Positions 26,101 to 39,212 of a stretch of 64,000 nucleotides of DNA are shown in pieces. Source of the DNA: Temnothorax longispinosus (lineage: Eukaryota; Arthropoda; Insecta; Hymenoptera; Formicidae); assembly GCF_030848805.1 (NCBI RefSeq), contig NC_092366.1, positions 20,770,181 to 20,834,180 on the forward strand, read 5' to 3'. Position 1 is the first letter of the stretch, and each line of letters begins with the position of its first letter. A program made the translations under genes and the position numbers. The notes beneath the pieces were generated by a model. The model ran no database searches. It was given only the letters and a program-made list of their open reading frames with translations, and had not been told where the DNA came from.

Positions 26101-29100
26101 TACTTTCGCAAGCCGGACGCGCGCGCGTGAGAATGTGCGAAATAGAGAGCCGCGCGCGCGATTCTTCACTCGAAGATGCTTTTTCCGTCCTCGTTTCGCA
26201 GAGACAATCTTGTTGCAGCCAAATTAATTCGCCATTGAAATTGTTGTACAGCAATTTGGATTATTATTTGCTTACAATGGGTAAAATAATTGACGTATGA
26301 ATTTTAATTGACACACTTGCTCATTAATATATATTTTCTTATTTAATATATTTATAATTATATTAGAGATCTAATAAATTAAGATTATTCCGCACAATGG
26401 TATCTCCTCATTATCGAAATGTTCCATTACGCTATTAAAGTATCCGTGCATTAGACGAAAACGGATCGAATATAGGCGAGCAATCATTGTGGGGTTTCAT
26501 AAGCGCGGGCGTTAGCTCAATCGCCTCATTAGCGTTATATTAAAACATTTCGTAACTTCATTAATACAAAGTTCCGTGCTTTCGCGGATGATTTTCACTT
26601 CGCTTTCTCGCCGCAAAAAAAAATCACGCGCGCGCGTACCCATTTTCCACGGTCCATTCTCGTATATTCGCGAACCACGTGGGAAATTATTCGCAATTAC
26701 TCTCTCGTGAGTGACGGAACTCGCGGGGGAGTAATTTAACGCGACGCTCCGTTGCATTTCGCTCGCGAGCCGACGATCGCTTCGGATTTTCGGATTTGTC
26801 ACAAACTTCTTTTTTAGCGCTGGCGCTCCAGCGTGTATCACGCGAATCTATATTTTTACCTTCCATAATGTGAGCTGTTAAATTTATAATTGTACGTTTT
26901 CTCCAATTCTAAAGAGAGAATTTGCCCCGAGCAAGCGCTTTTTACTATTAAACGAGCATTTTCCGTTTCTCTCTCTCTTTCTATCGCGAAGGCCGGATTT
27001 CATGCTGGATTTGGTTCTTCACGTCCTCGCCTTCGGCTCCGAGATCAGGGATACGGCGAAATACGCGACAAAACGCTCGTAAAGTCTCGAACTTTCCGCG
27101 CGCGGTACCAGCTTTCTCTTTCTCTCACGGTTTACGCGCGAGTTTTCTCGTCGCAGCGCATCGATCTCGCGGTCATCAGACGCATCGACGAAAAATTCCG
27201 GGAGGAAAAGCGCCCCGGCAGAAAGTGATCTCGGAGCCAATTTCGCGGAATACAACTGTAGTTATGGAGAGATACAAGCGGATTTACAAGGCTGCTCGGA
27301 AATCGTGCACTTTCCCCGAAGTTATAAACGGTAGAAGAATGAGGCCTGATGTTGAGGTGTCGGTAATTTTCGTACGCACGGGGGATCGGAAACTAGTTTC
27401 AGCGATTTACGCTTCATCGAATCTTATACTTGCAAAGATTTTAATGTTTAAAGGGAAAGATACGTGATATAAAAGATGGAAAAACTCGCTTTAAATTCGC
27501 CAATTCGCATTGTTGAAAAATCAAGCAAAAGAAAAAAATATGTCAGGTAGAATTAATTTAGGACTAATTTACATATAGCAGAGTAGCTTATCAAAAGCTT
27601 TGTGAAAAATAAAATTATGGCAAATAATGTCTAATATAGTCTATAAAGTACAATGAAACTATTTTATTAAAATTTTCCCAACTATTTATAAAAACTGTAA
27701 TGTTTTTACAAAGCGCGTTCTGTCGAATTTGCATTTCTAATTTGTAATACACGCGAAGACGCGAATTAAAAAGGTTCGTAACACCGTACGCTTAACTTGA
27801 ATCGCTCAAGTTTAACGACGCCTAACGAACGTAATTACGGCGGAACTTGGTTGAACCTGTCACCAGCGAACGTCACGATTATTTCGCAATCGGGACATGC
27901 GTCCATATACGTATATTCGTGCTCGGCTTAGAATCATTCGGGAGATACCGCGTGACGAATGTCAGTAGAAATGTCACAGAACTTCGCAACCTACCAGTTT
28001 TTGCGAAAAATCACGACCGGTTAAAAGCGTCAGTCGTATGACTTTCGGCTCTGCGGCCGGATAAAACGGTCGTTCACCCCTTCGCGTCTGAATCGTTACT
28101 CCAGAAAGTTCGCGCTAAAATTGGTGAAATCCCCAAAAAATTCGCGCTAAAATTGGCGGAATCCTCAACCCGTGAAAATCAATTACTTTCAAATGTGATA
28201 AAAATCGTTCTCGGAATCGTTCTTGAAAATTACATAAAAAAATTTTCATTTTATAATTAATATTGCATGCGCAATGTTTATTATAAAATAAAAAATGTTT
28301 TATGTAATTTTCAAGAACGATTCCGAGAACGATTTTTATCACATTTGAAAGTAATTGATTTTCACGGGTTGAGAATTAAATTAAATTTATTGTAAAATAA
28401 GTCTTTTGGCTAAATTTTTCGATAATACTTCTATTTAAATTTTCGAAAAATTAACCTTTTGGCTAATTTTTCGATGAATTTTTTCGAATTCTCGATTTAC
28501 GATCGGATGAGAGATTTCTATGCACGTGACATCTCGTTTACTCGAAGGAATGTCACACTTTCGTCGCAGTGCTCATCCGGGCAAGAACGATGCTTTTCTC
28601 GCGGTTACCTGGTACTCATAGCCGCCGTTTCGTCCCGCAGCTTCCGGCTTCCTCGCGGGATCACCGTGGACCAGAACGTCGCGCGAGATGTCACACGCGA
28701 ATGCGATGAGCGCGAGCACGGGGAAGACCTTCTGCATAGTTACAGGGCGATCAGGAATTTCAATGCCCGGTCCTCGCGACACCGCGATCCCCTTCCGCCT
28801 GTATGACACCTTGTCTCGTCGCTCTTCGCGATGAGGTGCACGTAAATCACTATTGCGCACAGAATAACGAAGATCGCGTTCTTTCGATTGCACAAACTTA
28901 AGATCCTCTCAAGAACCATGCATCAGGCAAACGCGCACTGAATTTCTAATCCGTCGAATCAATTGAGAGATCGCACAGAAATAGTCAATTACAGAACGAT
29001 CTCGTAATTAACTTTTCGTAATTATTTTCGCGTAGGTAATTACTAAGGTAATTACTAATCAGTCCGGTGTATCAAGCTTGCACCGACGTTTCTAATCCAT

Positions 29101-32100
29101 CGTGTAGCACTCGTGTTTACCAACGTTATGCGATTCTAACGAAACAAACTTGGAGAAATATTGTCCCGCTCGTAACTTTCCTCTTTGCACCTTCTTTTCC
29201 TTTTTCGCTTCGTCAGTTTTTCTTTTATTCCCGCGTCGGTGGAGCTTCCTCTCGGTTACCGCGTGGAGAGAACATCGCGATCGGCGGACGCCGAGTTCTC
29301 CATTTTCGATCCCGCGAGAAAGAGAGCCGTCTCTCGCGTGTCTCTCGGCTCGGGTGTAAAACTTTCGCGGGCTCAGACCGCTCGTCTGCGTCCTCGGCAA
29401 ATCGCCCCTGCGAACTGACGTCGCTTTTCTCCGCGCGCGCTCCTAAGTAAGCCGGTGAAACTCGAGAGGAGTAAAAGAGTCTTCCACCGCGAGTCTCCTC
29501 TACCGGCTGGCTATACTCGCGATCGTCCGCTCTCGAGGCTCGGGATGTTCCTCGTATAGCTGAGTTCCTCGCGGCACGGAGAGATGAATTCCGGTAATCG
29601 CCGGACCGCAAGCCGAGCGATTCGATCGGTTAATATCCGCGATCGGCCGAGGAAGCGCCGAGCGCTCGCTATCCTAAATTGGGAAGCGCGTTATTGCAGC
29701 GTCGAGCGTCGCGAAAAAGGAAAAAGATGACGTTGGAGAAAGTTCAGCACTATTCCGGCGAATATTCAACCGGGAGTATCAAATGATCGAGCGTTAAAAT
29801 GGAATATTACAAGCACCATCGCGAAGGTTGCATTTTTTTCTGACGATACGCAAACTTGCTACGGAAACCTGATATGGAACATTCAATACGTGTCTTATAG
29901 GCAATAATTGCGAGAGGAGAAAAATGCTATCGTTAAAATTATGACGCAAGGATATGTGTATATGATTAAATAACCGCTATAGGTATATAAAGAAATGTAA
30001 TTGCGTGTTATGTGGCCGTTAAGAATCGATAGACTGCAGTTAATTTACTTGCCGATGTCTCAATTATTGGTTTTACTTATCGCGATTGACTGGGCTGACT
30101 GCTGAGACTTCGCGCGATCACGTGGGAAAGAAGGAGGAAGTCGTTAAGTACTTCGAAGCGAGAACTCTGTTAATGCAAATGCCGCGTGCGTATATCTGTC
30201 ACCGTGAGCCTTCGATTGCGATAAAACTTGCGGGATTTCATACGACTCTTCGCGTATATATCTCCGCGATACTTAGACGCGTAGCAATAAACTACGCGAG
30301 TTGCAGGTATTAATTTTATATGATAACGTGCACGCGCTGCGTTTATTTTGTCAGTCGCTATTGAATCCACGTTATTTTGCATCGTTACATGTAAGGTTGA
30401 AGGGCATTTCCCGTACGGTCGGAGAAGTGAGGCAAAATAAGGTATCGCGTTTTGCCAGCGTATATTTAACAAATATTGCAGCGTTTACAAATTACGATCA
30501 GCAAATGTGAGCACAAAGTAGAGAAGTGTGTCGATCGTTTGCAACAACGGGCTATGCAAACTATTCTTTTACGCGTAATTTACGTAGACAATACTTATAA
30601 TAGCCGTGATTTCTCCTCCTTTCTCCTCCTTTAAAATGATACGTCTTGCCAGCAAAATTTGTGATAATTTCCCGAGAATTATGATATTATCCTACTTTTT
30701 TAAGAAACCTTTAATATTGGCAAAAGTTCAGCGTTTGAGTTGGTGACATTTATCATTTTCCCTTTGTGTATTCATCTCTCTTATTCAGTCTACCGTCTAT
30801 TTTTCCGTCTTTGTACTTTCACGAATTTAAAACGGCGAATTATTAAAAAGTAACAAACAACACTTCTCTTTCTCATAACTCTTGCGGGTTACTGTTACGC
30901 GGGAAGAATCTAGTTGGTCGCGACCAGCAACGAAATCTTGTTGTTTCTCGAAAGAACTTGCGTGTGAATCCGTTATTTCTCGCGGAAAGTTTGTATCAAT
31001 TATCGCATTATGCAGCTAGTTATAACACGCAGATAGAGATATAGTTGCGCGGTTAACACGTAACGCGACCGAATAGAATTAACGAGGTTTTCCCCGGTGG
31101 TGGATGTGAGCGGCTGTCGCGGGCTCGACGCTAATGAACCGCGGTGAAGCGACGACGTCGTAATGACAATGACGAGAGGACAAGGATAATGACGATGCGG
31201 TTCTTTCGCAATTCGCCGTGGTGCAGATAGACACCGGAGCCGACTGCATTGTCTTAACTTTTTAAGAATTTGCCTTAGATAATCTATAACGCTGAATATA
31301 GAATTTGACATACAATTTCATAGGTCTCTCTTTTGGAACCTTTCAAGTCCCATAACACAAAATGTCAACTACAGTTGAGAAATATAATTAACAAGTTAAG
31401 CTTTATTGCTCGTGCAATGATCTTTATTTTAAATGAAGACTCGGTACTCGATATTTAGGAAATGAGCTTCAGTTTGTAAATCGCTTGATATATGGGCTTC
31501 ACTAATAGCACACCGTGGATGGATGCACTGGATGCACACTCGAGCGCACGTGGGAAGGTCACGCGATGAATCGGAGATCGTGAGATTTCTTCTCTATGTA
31601 CACTTTCTACGCGATAAGCGAGCGTGCCGTGTGCCGTGCCGCGGCGAAGGGCCGCGGTCGATCGGCCGACCGGTCTTGGACACGCTGGAAATAATAGCGA
31701 TCGCCTTAGCTTACCGTGCGTAATGAAATTCCGTGTTCTCGTAACCCACAAGGATGATACTAGCGCGTAAACACCGGCGATACTTTCCAATTTAACGTGT
31801 CGATATAAGAAAATATAACACTTTGCATTTGCATATCCAAACTCTTCGTTCAATTTCTCGGCAAAATTAATAGTCCGGAGCTTGTCCTGGAGAGGCGTTT
31901 AAGAAAATGTAGGAAATGTTATATTTCAGATATAGGTTACTTGTATTTTTTAGTTAGATATTCAGTTTCCAGTGACCTAGTTTATATTCCAATGGATTCT
32001 TTTTCTATTGATATGTAAATGCTATCGCAGACGTTGTATGCAAGTACGTTGATTAATGACTGCTGCAAAAACGCTGTGTTGGCAGTTCAAGATTTCTAAC

Positions 32101-35100
32101 GCGGGAATTCTGTTCCCGCAATGTTCCTGTCCCGGTTAACTATATTACCCGTCATTATAGAGACTTTGCTCGTATTATTACATATATATTTATGCGCTCG
32201 TCAATTTCGCCTTATGAAAACTTGAGCAATATTTGAGCAATCTTTTCTGTACGCATCGATATGTTAATCTTTATACAGCATTGACGTAGTCGTGCTCCAC
32301 TAGCTCAGACATCAACTTATTAGCAGCTGATTTAAGTTAATTATATTAACAATACGAATACGTCATCCCCCTACAAGTATAAATAGGATTCTTATGAAAG
32401 ATCTTTACGCATACATATAATATTTTCAATATATATAAAATATATAGCGTCGCTTTGAAATATTTCAAAGTTATCGTACTAATAAACACCAAGTGAATGA
32501 TACAGAAAGTTTGTCTGTTCAGTAAGTACGAAAAAAAAGCGTCAGAAAATGCTAGAAACATTGCGCGCGATATGGATCGCGTTCACCGGTCTTACCGGTG
32601 CGTTATTGTTAATGATACAGTTACCAGCGTGACGTTGGTGAACGCTGTCGCGCGGAGCCCGCGAAAGATACGCGTGATCGCTTTCGCAGCATGCGGCGAA
32701 CACGCACACGCACGCACGCTCGCTCGCATGCAAATGGAGCGTTGTCGAGGAAACAGCGACGGGACGGGCCTTTCCTCCGTGTGCAAGAATATTAGAGAAC
32801 GCGCGCTTCGCTACTCTCGACGATATCCCTCGCCTCGCGTATAAGTATCTCGATCCGCGAGAGCTCAGGAAACTCGTAAAGAGTTGCCGCGTTGCTTCGC
32901 GCACTTTCACACGGATCCGAACTTTCATGACAAATCCGGTCTAACGCATCTCGATTAACGTCTCGAAGGTGTTGAAGAACGAAACGTTCTTCACGACGCA
33001 CGGTTTACATCGATAATTATTTTTAAGCGAGGACTTTGGAAGCGAAAGCGTTCCTCTGTGCAGATCTTCAACGGATCGACTATCTATTATCGCCTCGATT
33101 ATTTCTGCATTGTTATGATTTCGTGTAGGAGAAAAAAAATGTATGTGTAAAACGAAACTTCGCGCTAAACTGCGATCTCGTTGCAACATCGAATTATGAA
33201 GCGTGTCAAAAGCGAAATCTCACGGTTTCATCAAATTCTTTTTCGAAAATTTCATTTTCTGCGCGCTCGCGCCTCGCGCCCCGATGCACGAGTGCGCGTG
33301 CTATCATTGCTTTTAACGCACGAGTAATCTTCGTGCAATTTCTTATTGCATGTAAGACACGCTTCGTGCGACTCCCACAAGTTACACGAATTTATAAACT
33401 CGAATGCCGATAAATGCAACGAACTGTCAACGGACCGTGAAATGTTATTCTCTTTATCGTAAGAAGTGAGCCGGCATTTGTGGCATATTGTGGCGGAGGA
33501 TGCCTGATAATTATTACGAAGAAAGCTTGCTTTTTCGCTAAAATTTTATTTCTATTATTACGACACGATTGTTCTGTGTCTATTGATTATTCGCTCGCAA
33601 TTTTTTCGCGCGCGGCGTAATAGATTACAGCGGTTTGCCAAGTAATGACGTATTATTTTGCGGTATTGCATATAGAAACCTGTTCTTGCGAACCTAGCTC
33701 TCAATCGGATCTAAATATTTCGCACAGGGTCATTGACTTTTTCGCGAATCAATCTCGTTCTCCTTTGCTAGACAATCTATATTTTCAAGATAGAGTTCGA
33801 GACAAAATACGTAGAACTGTGCAAATTGAATTCTCTTCTGAATTAAAGAGAGACTTTTTCCATTATTTAAACCTATATTTAAGAAAAAATACGTGAGTTT
33901 ATATGAAAAAATAACAGAACTATGCTATGAAAAATTTAAATTACGTCAATTGTACAAAAATTATAATGTATATATATCACAAAGTTTTTTACAGCCAGTC
34001 GACGCAATTATAACTTTTTGTAGGATAGTTCTGATTACTTTTTAATACGGATTCAAGACGATTGGAAAAGTGCTATCCAGTTTTCTTCCGAAATTTAAAT
34101 TGTTTAAAATGTTGAACAACAAGAGCCGTATATAGAAGTAGGTCGTATCCTCGGTGGACATTGAAGCGTCATTAGCTCGAAACGGTTTACTGGAATTAAT
34201 TTGTTCTACACGAGGAAGAGCTCGATCACGCAACCGGCACAGTGGACGACGGTGTAGGCGCTTTATTATATGCACATGGCGATGAAATCCCGCTTGAACG
34301 AGAGTAACACGCGATCGTCTTCCTCGTGGAGAACGCGCGACGATGAGAAGCGTGCGTTTCTCCAGACAGAGAAAGAGAGAGAGAGAGAAAATCCGCTTTG
34401 TCGGAATTGCGGTAATGAATCCTCTTGTATGTTCATTTCCGGAATTCTGGGTCAAGTTCTTGTGTGTCCAAAAAGCAGCCGTCTGCCCGCGGCGAGTTAA
34501 CAATTGCTCTTCCTCAATTTCGCCCCGAAAGCGAAAGCGCTTCACGCTCCGGAGATTGACGCGAGTATACGTACGCATTCGTCGTAACGGTGACTTTTGA
34601 TAGCCGGATTTCACTCCTCGAGTCCGAGGGAATCCGAGCGGTTCTCAGCTCAGATTATTTTCATTAGCGAAAGATCTGGGATGCCGAACGTAAAGAATCT
34701 TAATATAGGGATGGGTGTAATAAAGATGCTGGTAATAACGTCGAATGAATTTTTCAGCTGGGCAGTTTCCACGGTGATGACGAGGCAGAATCTGATCCCG
34801 AGTCCGGATGGTTCGCGCATGATACACGCTTTAATACCGATGTGGGACATGTGCAATCACGAGAACGGAAGGGTAAGTTATGGAGATAATGAGCCCAGCG
34901 CGGACGAGCAATGCATTTTCTGTCATTATTACAGATTACGACGGACTTCAACGCGACCTCGGATCGCTGCGAATGTTACGCGTTGAGGGACTTCAAGAAA
35001 GGGGAGCAAGTATTCATAAGTTACGGCCCGAGGACGAACTCCGATTTCTTCGTGCATTCGGGCTTCGTCTGCATGGATAACGAACAAGTATGTACATTTA

Positions 35101-35848
35101 TTTATTTAAAAGATAACGTTGGTCTCTTACTAAAAAGTTTAATGTTGAACGTGAAAAACGGTGAAGGCAACTGAAGTTCGATTATATATCTTTGCTAAAG
35201 AGAGATCAACATCGACCTTAAGAAATATGTAGTAAAAAAAAAAACAAATTTCACAATGCTAATTTCTCTTCGTTTACAAAGATATCTTGCAATTTACAGG
35301 ATGGCTTTAAGCTTCGTCTTGGTATCAGCAAAGCGGATTCACTTCAGAAGGAGCGGATAGAACTGTTGAGCAAACTGGATTTGCCGTCAGTTGGAGAATT
35401 TTTACTAAAACCGGGTACGGAACCCATCTCCGATACTCTATTAGCCTTCTTGCGAGTGTTCAGTATGCGAAAAGCCGAGCTCACGCATTGGTTACGCTCG
35501 GATAAGGTCTTCGACCTGAAGCACGTGGACTGTGCGTTGGAGACGGTCGTCGAGGAGAATGTCAGAAAATTTTTGCTGACCAGGCTGCAGCTTTTAATCG
35601 CTAATTATCCGACAACACTGAAGGTGAAAGTGAAACCTGATGTTACGCCGTCTGCCTATATTCTGCCTTCTCTATATCAATCGATCGGTTAATCAACACG
35701 AATATTTCCTTTCTTTTTGCAGGATGATGTAGAGTTACTGGAGACCACGTTGCCACAGATGAAAAGGATGACAGTTCAACTAAGGGTCACGGAAAAGAGA
35801 ATTCTTTCGGGCGCGCTCGAATACGTGGAGCAATGGATAAAGGCTTGA
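20157..35848 (+). CDS. Setd3: Actin-histidine N-methyltransferase SETD3, seven exons
   Basis: Exons 20157-20280, 20564-21055, 21265-21388, 34758-34872, 34935-35087, 35300-35623 and 35723-35848 keep phase (1458 bases, 485 residues). SETD3 transfers a methyl group from S-adenosylmethionine to a histidine of actin in the cytoplasm. The split SET domain is recognisable: LWDMCNH-type motif at residues 275-283 (WDMCNHENG), the SYG tyrosine near 315 (FISYGPRTNSDF), and TARQY/WAVSxVMTRQN blocks that match animal SETD3. The Rubisco-LSMT-type substrate-binding domain follows (337-485). The protein lacks the long acidic tail of the vertebrate enzyme. Intron 3 is 13.4 kb and encloses an antisense gene at 22142-28737. 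Poly(A) signal AATAAA lies at 36008-36013. Confidence 0.94.
22142..28737 (-). CDS. Large type I membrane protein nested in a SETD3 intron, two exons
   Basis: Exon 1, 28737-28609 (43 codons), encodes a signal peptide (MQKVFPVLALIAFACDI). It splices in phase 0 (CAG/GTAACC ... TTTCAG/ACG) to exon 2, 25225-22142, giving 1070 residues. The ectodomain is strongly charged, rich in Asp/Glu/Ser/Thr/Arg, with RKRR-type basic clusters near the N-terminus and little predicted fold. Two similar leucine-rich helical motifs occur: about residues 308-344 (LSEILQRKNLTLSDLL) and about 680-725 (LERLLKSRNMSVEELIALR). A single membrane span (about 962-985, ASGAILGVTIVVFLAIFIVC) is followed by an 85-residue cytoplasmic tail starting RQKQRY and ending in an acidic segment. 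It is transcribed antisense to its host SETD3. I do not recognise the family; an adhesion or receptor-like surface role is a guess from topology only. Confidence 0.8.
25226..28608 (-). other. Intron of the nested membrane-protein gene
   Basis: Separates the signal-peptide exon from the large exon. Contains CpG-rich patches (26000-27250) but no exon I can support, plus the palindrome at 28164-28373. Confidence 0.55.
28164..28373. mobile_element. Long near-perfect palindrome (foldback/MITE)
   Basis: Starts CTCAACCCGTGAAAATCAAT and ends with its reverse complement. Each arm is about 85 bases and the spacer is short and AT-rich. Just to its left the segment TTCGCGCTAAAATTGG occurs twice, 32 bases apart (28109 and 28141). 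It sits 0.24 kb inside the nested gene's intron. Confidence 0.88.
28738..34757. other. Remainder of SETD3 intron 3
   Basis: No exon I can support. The part just right of 28737 is CpG-rich and probably contains the promoter of the nested antisense gene; a GC-rich block at 29200-29700 is also non-coding as far as I can see. A 190-codon minus-strand open frame at 34042-34614 has no recognisable domain or splice partner and is not annotated. Confidence 0.45.
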
Positions 35849-36174
35849 AACGATCGGCTGTGGTTTAGGCGAGGGTATCGAACACGTACTTGTACTTACG
35901 ACTAAAAAGCATCTCGAGAGAAACCAACTTTATTTTTACAATATTTCCGAACGACGATTTCAAATATAAAAGTAAAATATATGTATAAAAGTGGACGAAT
36001 TATATGTAATAAAGCGTACATTTATCGTCTGTTAAATATGCAAACTCTTCATGATGTGTGCGCATGTAATAATTATAGGAAAAATACGTATTGTGTAAAA
36101 TATACTGAGAATTATATGAATGGTCGACGATTATATATATGTATGCCTACCTGATATATATAATGTAATTGTAT

Positions 36175-36943
36175 AATAAAGATTAATCTGGCTATGAGAG
36201 TTAACGAGGTTATTTTTGCGTAATAAATCAATTTATTTAAATCTTACATTTGTTCGAACGTTTCGGCTCCGCATGCCCATTGCCACTACATGTTTTTAGT
36301 CATTTTATATTTTTATAATTTTCAATTTAGATTTCTTCTTACATTTATATTTTACATACTTGTACTCATTTACTTACTTATTTTCCTTTTTCACCGTTGT
36401 GTTATTTGAAACAATGACTCAATCTCGCTGTATGTTGTTTCACCGTGTGACTTTGAACACTTCGCGGCAGTCTCTCGCAGATCATTAAACATGACAGTTT
36501 TCTGACTTTATACGTTAATTGCATTGCTGAATAACGAATACATAAATGACTACGATATCAATTATTACGCTTGCGTTGCGTTCTCCTGATCACTTGGTGA
36601 GTTGTTTCGGAATCTTAATAATTATAGTCGAAAGAAATAACCTTTCTTGGTTAATAATTATACTTATAACTAATATGCATTGTAAATACACAGAAAATGA
36701 CATTACATACCATCCGTACGTCAACATGGTACGTTATGAGATTGGCTTTCCGACTTTCCAGTCCCGAAGCACTCACCCACAGCGTAACGGAGATCGTGAG
36801 AACATTAATTTGTAATTGTTATACCGCTGATGATGGCTCAATGCGGAGCCGAAACGTTCGGACAAATGTAAGAAGATTTAAATAAATTGATTTATTACGC
36901 AAAAATAACAGCGTTAACTCTCATAGCCAGATTAATCTTTATT
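36175..36943. mobile_element. Non-autonomous TIR element, about 770 bases
   Basis: Arms of about 100 bases at 36175-36274 and 36841-36943 are inverted copies with only a few mismatches. Both begin AATAAAGATTAATCTGGCTA and contain GTTCGAACGTTTCGGCTCC or close variants. The roughly 570-base interior has no open frame of note. It lies about 0.3 kb downstream of the SETD3 stop codon, and its outer end carries an AATAAAG that could act as a polyadenylation signal. Confidence 0.85.
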
Positions 36944-37110
36944 GTTTCATTATCGAGAGTCCTAACTAATTGATTTTAATAATTTGTCTATTCAGCGAAC
37001 ATTTTAATTCTTATTTTCGTAAAGTGGAGATTTTTGAGTCTCTTCATATTTGTTTTTTCTAAAATTGCTTACGAATCAAATGCCGATCGATAAAAAATGA
37101 CGGATATAAT

Positions 37111-37237
37111 GGGCGCGTTCAGCAGACACAACTGTTGAGTTCGTCTTGTCAACACTCTGCGTTGATTGGTTGGTTCTAAAAGTAAGAGCCAATCACGTTC
37201 GATTGCTATTAAGCGGCTTGGTCTGCTGAATGCGCCC
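37111..37237. mobile_element. Short MITE with GGGCGCGTTCAGCAGAC ends
   Basis: Terminal inverted repeats of about 17 bases (GGGCGCGTTCAGCAGAC and GTCTGCTGAATGCGCCC, one mismatch) enclose about 95 bases. AAT flanks both ends as a possible 3-base target duplication. The interior also carries the subterminal inverted pair TTGATTGG/CCAATCA. Confidence 0.7.
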
Positions 37238-39212
37238 AATGATTCTGATCTATGACTACGAGAATTTACTTGCTCTGTTTTGATATATAACATAAAAAAG
37301 ATAATATTTATACGAAAAAGCATATTGTTAATAAACATTTATTTTTCAGAACGAATACATAACAGAGCGGAAATTCTTGATGTAAAATTATAATAGCATA
37401 GGCCTACGATATTAGATTTACATACGCCGCAAAATATTTCCTGATGCACGAGTGAATTTGATCGAGTGAATGTAATTACCCTGCAAGGTGTTTCTGTGTT
37501 TTATCGTATATTATAAATGCCATCGTGTTTAGCCTCGTAATTCTCATGTTACTGTATAAATCGTCGCGAGAACTGTACCGCGCGTCTCTCACGCGCTGAT
37601 TAGATGTTTAGAACGCCAGATTTCGCGAATCGACATTAATTAAAATTAACGAAATAACGAAGCTAATTGTAGCGAGACTATGGATCAGGCTACAGCAGGA
37701 CTGATAGCTCGGAATATCGCTTTTTTAAATATATTTCAATATAGGAATAATTAAAAAAATGTTACATAAACATACATTATTTGACATATACGTAATATAC
37801 ACGATGAGATTTAAACCTATAATGTGATCAGTATATATATACCTTTACAGACTGTAAGAAAATTCATTGCATCTGCGATGCAATTTTTCGAACGAGTGAT
37901 ACACATGAAGTGAGCGTGTGATAGCGGAATGTATTTACATTATAAATTTGTATTTATTCTGTATTTTCGGGTTCGTAGAGAGCGGCTTGCATTGTTCGAA
38001 AAATTTAGGAACACAAAACAAAAAGTAAAAAATTACAAACAAAATTTTAATCTTATAAATAAAAATAAAAGATAACGTACATATATAATTAAGAATATAA
38101 AAAAATTATAACATTATAAAATATCTAAGATTTATAAATTATTATTAAAATTAAATATGTCACATTGCACTTCGTACATCAAATAATAAAAAAATTCTTA
38201 TTTTTTAGAACCGTAAAACGTTGGCAATAGAACATTATGGAAAAACTTTTCGAATTTCCAAGGTTCAAACTTTATTTTCATACGCTGAACAAATCTGTTA
38301 ATAACTACTGCACATGATATATAAATGATAGTACATAAATCAACATATAATAATCAAATACTGCACAAAGTTTCTTTAACATGCTAACAAACAGCGAATT
38401 GTTGATCAAAGAAAAATCATAAAATTAGTTAAGCTCCACAATTATTGCAGTTTTTCATAGTTTCTATAAAACGAATCAGGATAACAAAATCGCTATTATT
38501 ACCAATTGTTTATCTGAATGTGTTCCTAAATTTTCTGACGATAGCTTGTAGAGAATTCGATTGTACATGCTCTGCGCTAGTGCATATTAAAACCCGTACT
38601 GTACGTGAAATTATCCAAATGCAAAAATATTTGGACTGATGAAATATGACATATTTTACCTAAGATATATATCTGCTATTTCTCATCGGTCAATGTTAAT
38701 ATTTTTTTTTTTTTTGAATAATTTCAAGTACAATATAATTTTCCGTACATCAGTACAGAGTAGCGCAGGCGGTCGAATTTGTTAAGTTCATCAGAAAATA
38801 CCTGCTATTTCGATCGTTTCACGACTATATGTTCTGTACCTATTTCCCTCCTTATCTACTTTTGGATCGCTAATATATGTGTTTAATTATCATCGATATA
38901 TTTTACTTAACAGAAAAAGACAGAAGAAGAATGTAACATGTTCTGTGTAAAATTAACGTTCTGTGGTATAAATTGATATAAAAATCCTGAAGCAAACGAT
39001 ACACATTTTTAAAAATAGCGCATAAATTACATCTATATAAACGGCACTTACAACTGTATCAGTTTTATTTGAGAGTCCAACTTTAGTATCACTATTACGA
39101 GAATGCTCGAGAGGATTAACAGTAAAAGCTAACGACCGTTCATAAGAAAAGTTTGTTGCTTTTATTTTCACGACTTAAGTAAACTCAAACCAACCAGATA
39201 TTTTTTTTGTCT

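Larger units (their letters stand above)
35849..39212. other. AT-rich spacer between SETD3 and the zinc-finger gene
   Basis: Holds the SETD3 3' UTR, the TIR elements at 36175-36943 and 37111-37237, and the 3' UTR of the minus-strand zinc-finger gene. No other coding region seen. Confidence 0.5.

Noticed and set aside
26500..26545. tRNA-like GTTAGCTCAATCGCCTC segment
   Set aside because: Resembles a D-arm/B-box fragment only by chance; no cloverleaf with acceptor and T-arm could be folded around it.
34042..34614. 190-codon minus-strand open frame in SETD3 intron 3
   Set aside because: Basic low-information sequence with no domain, no signal peptide and no splice partner; a chance frame is likely.
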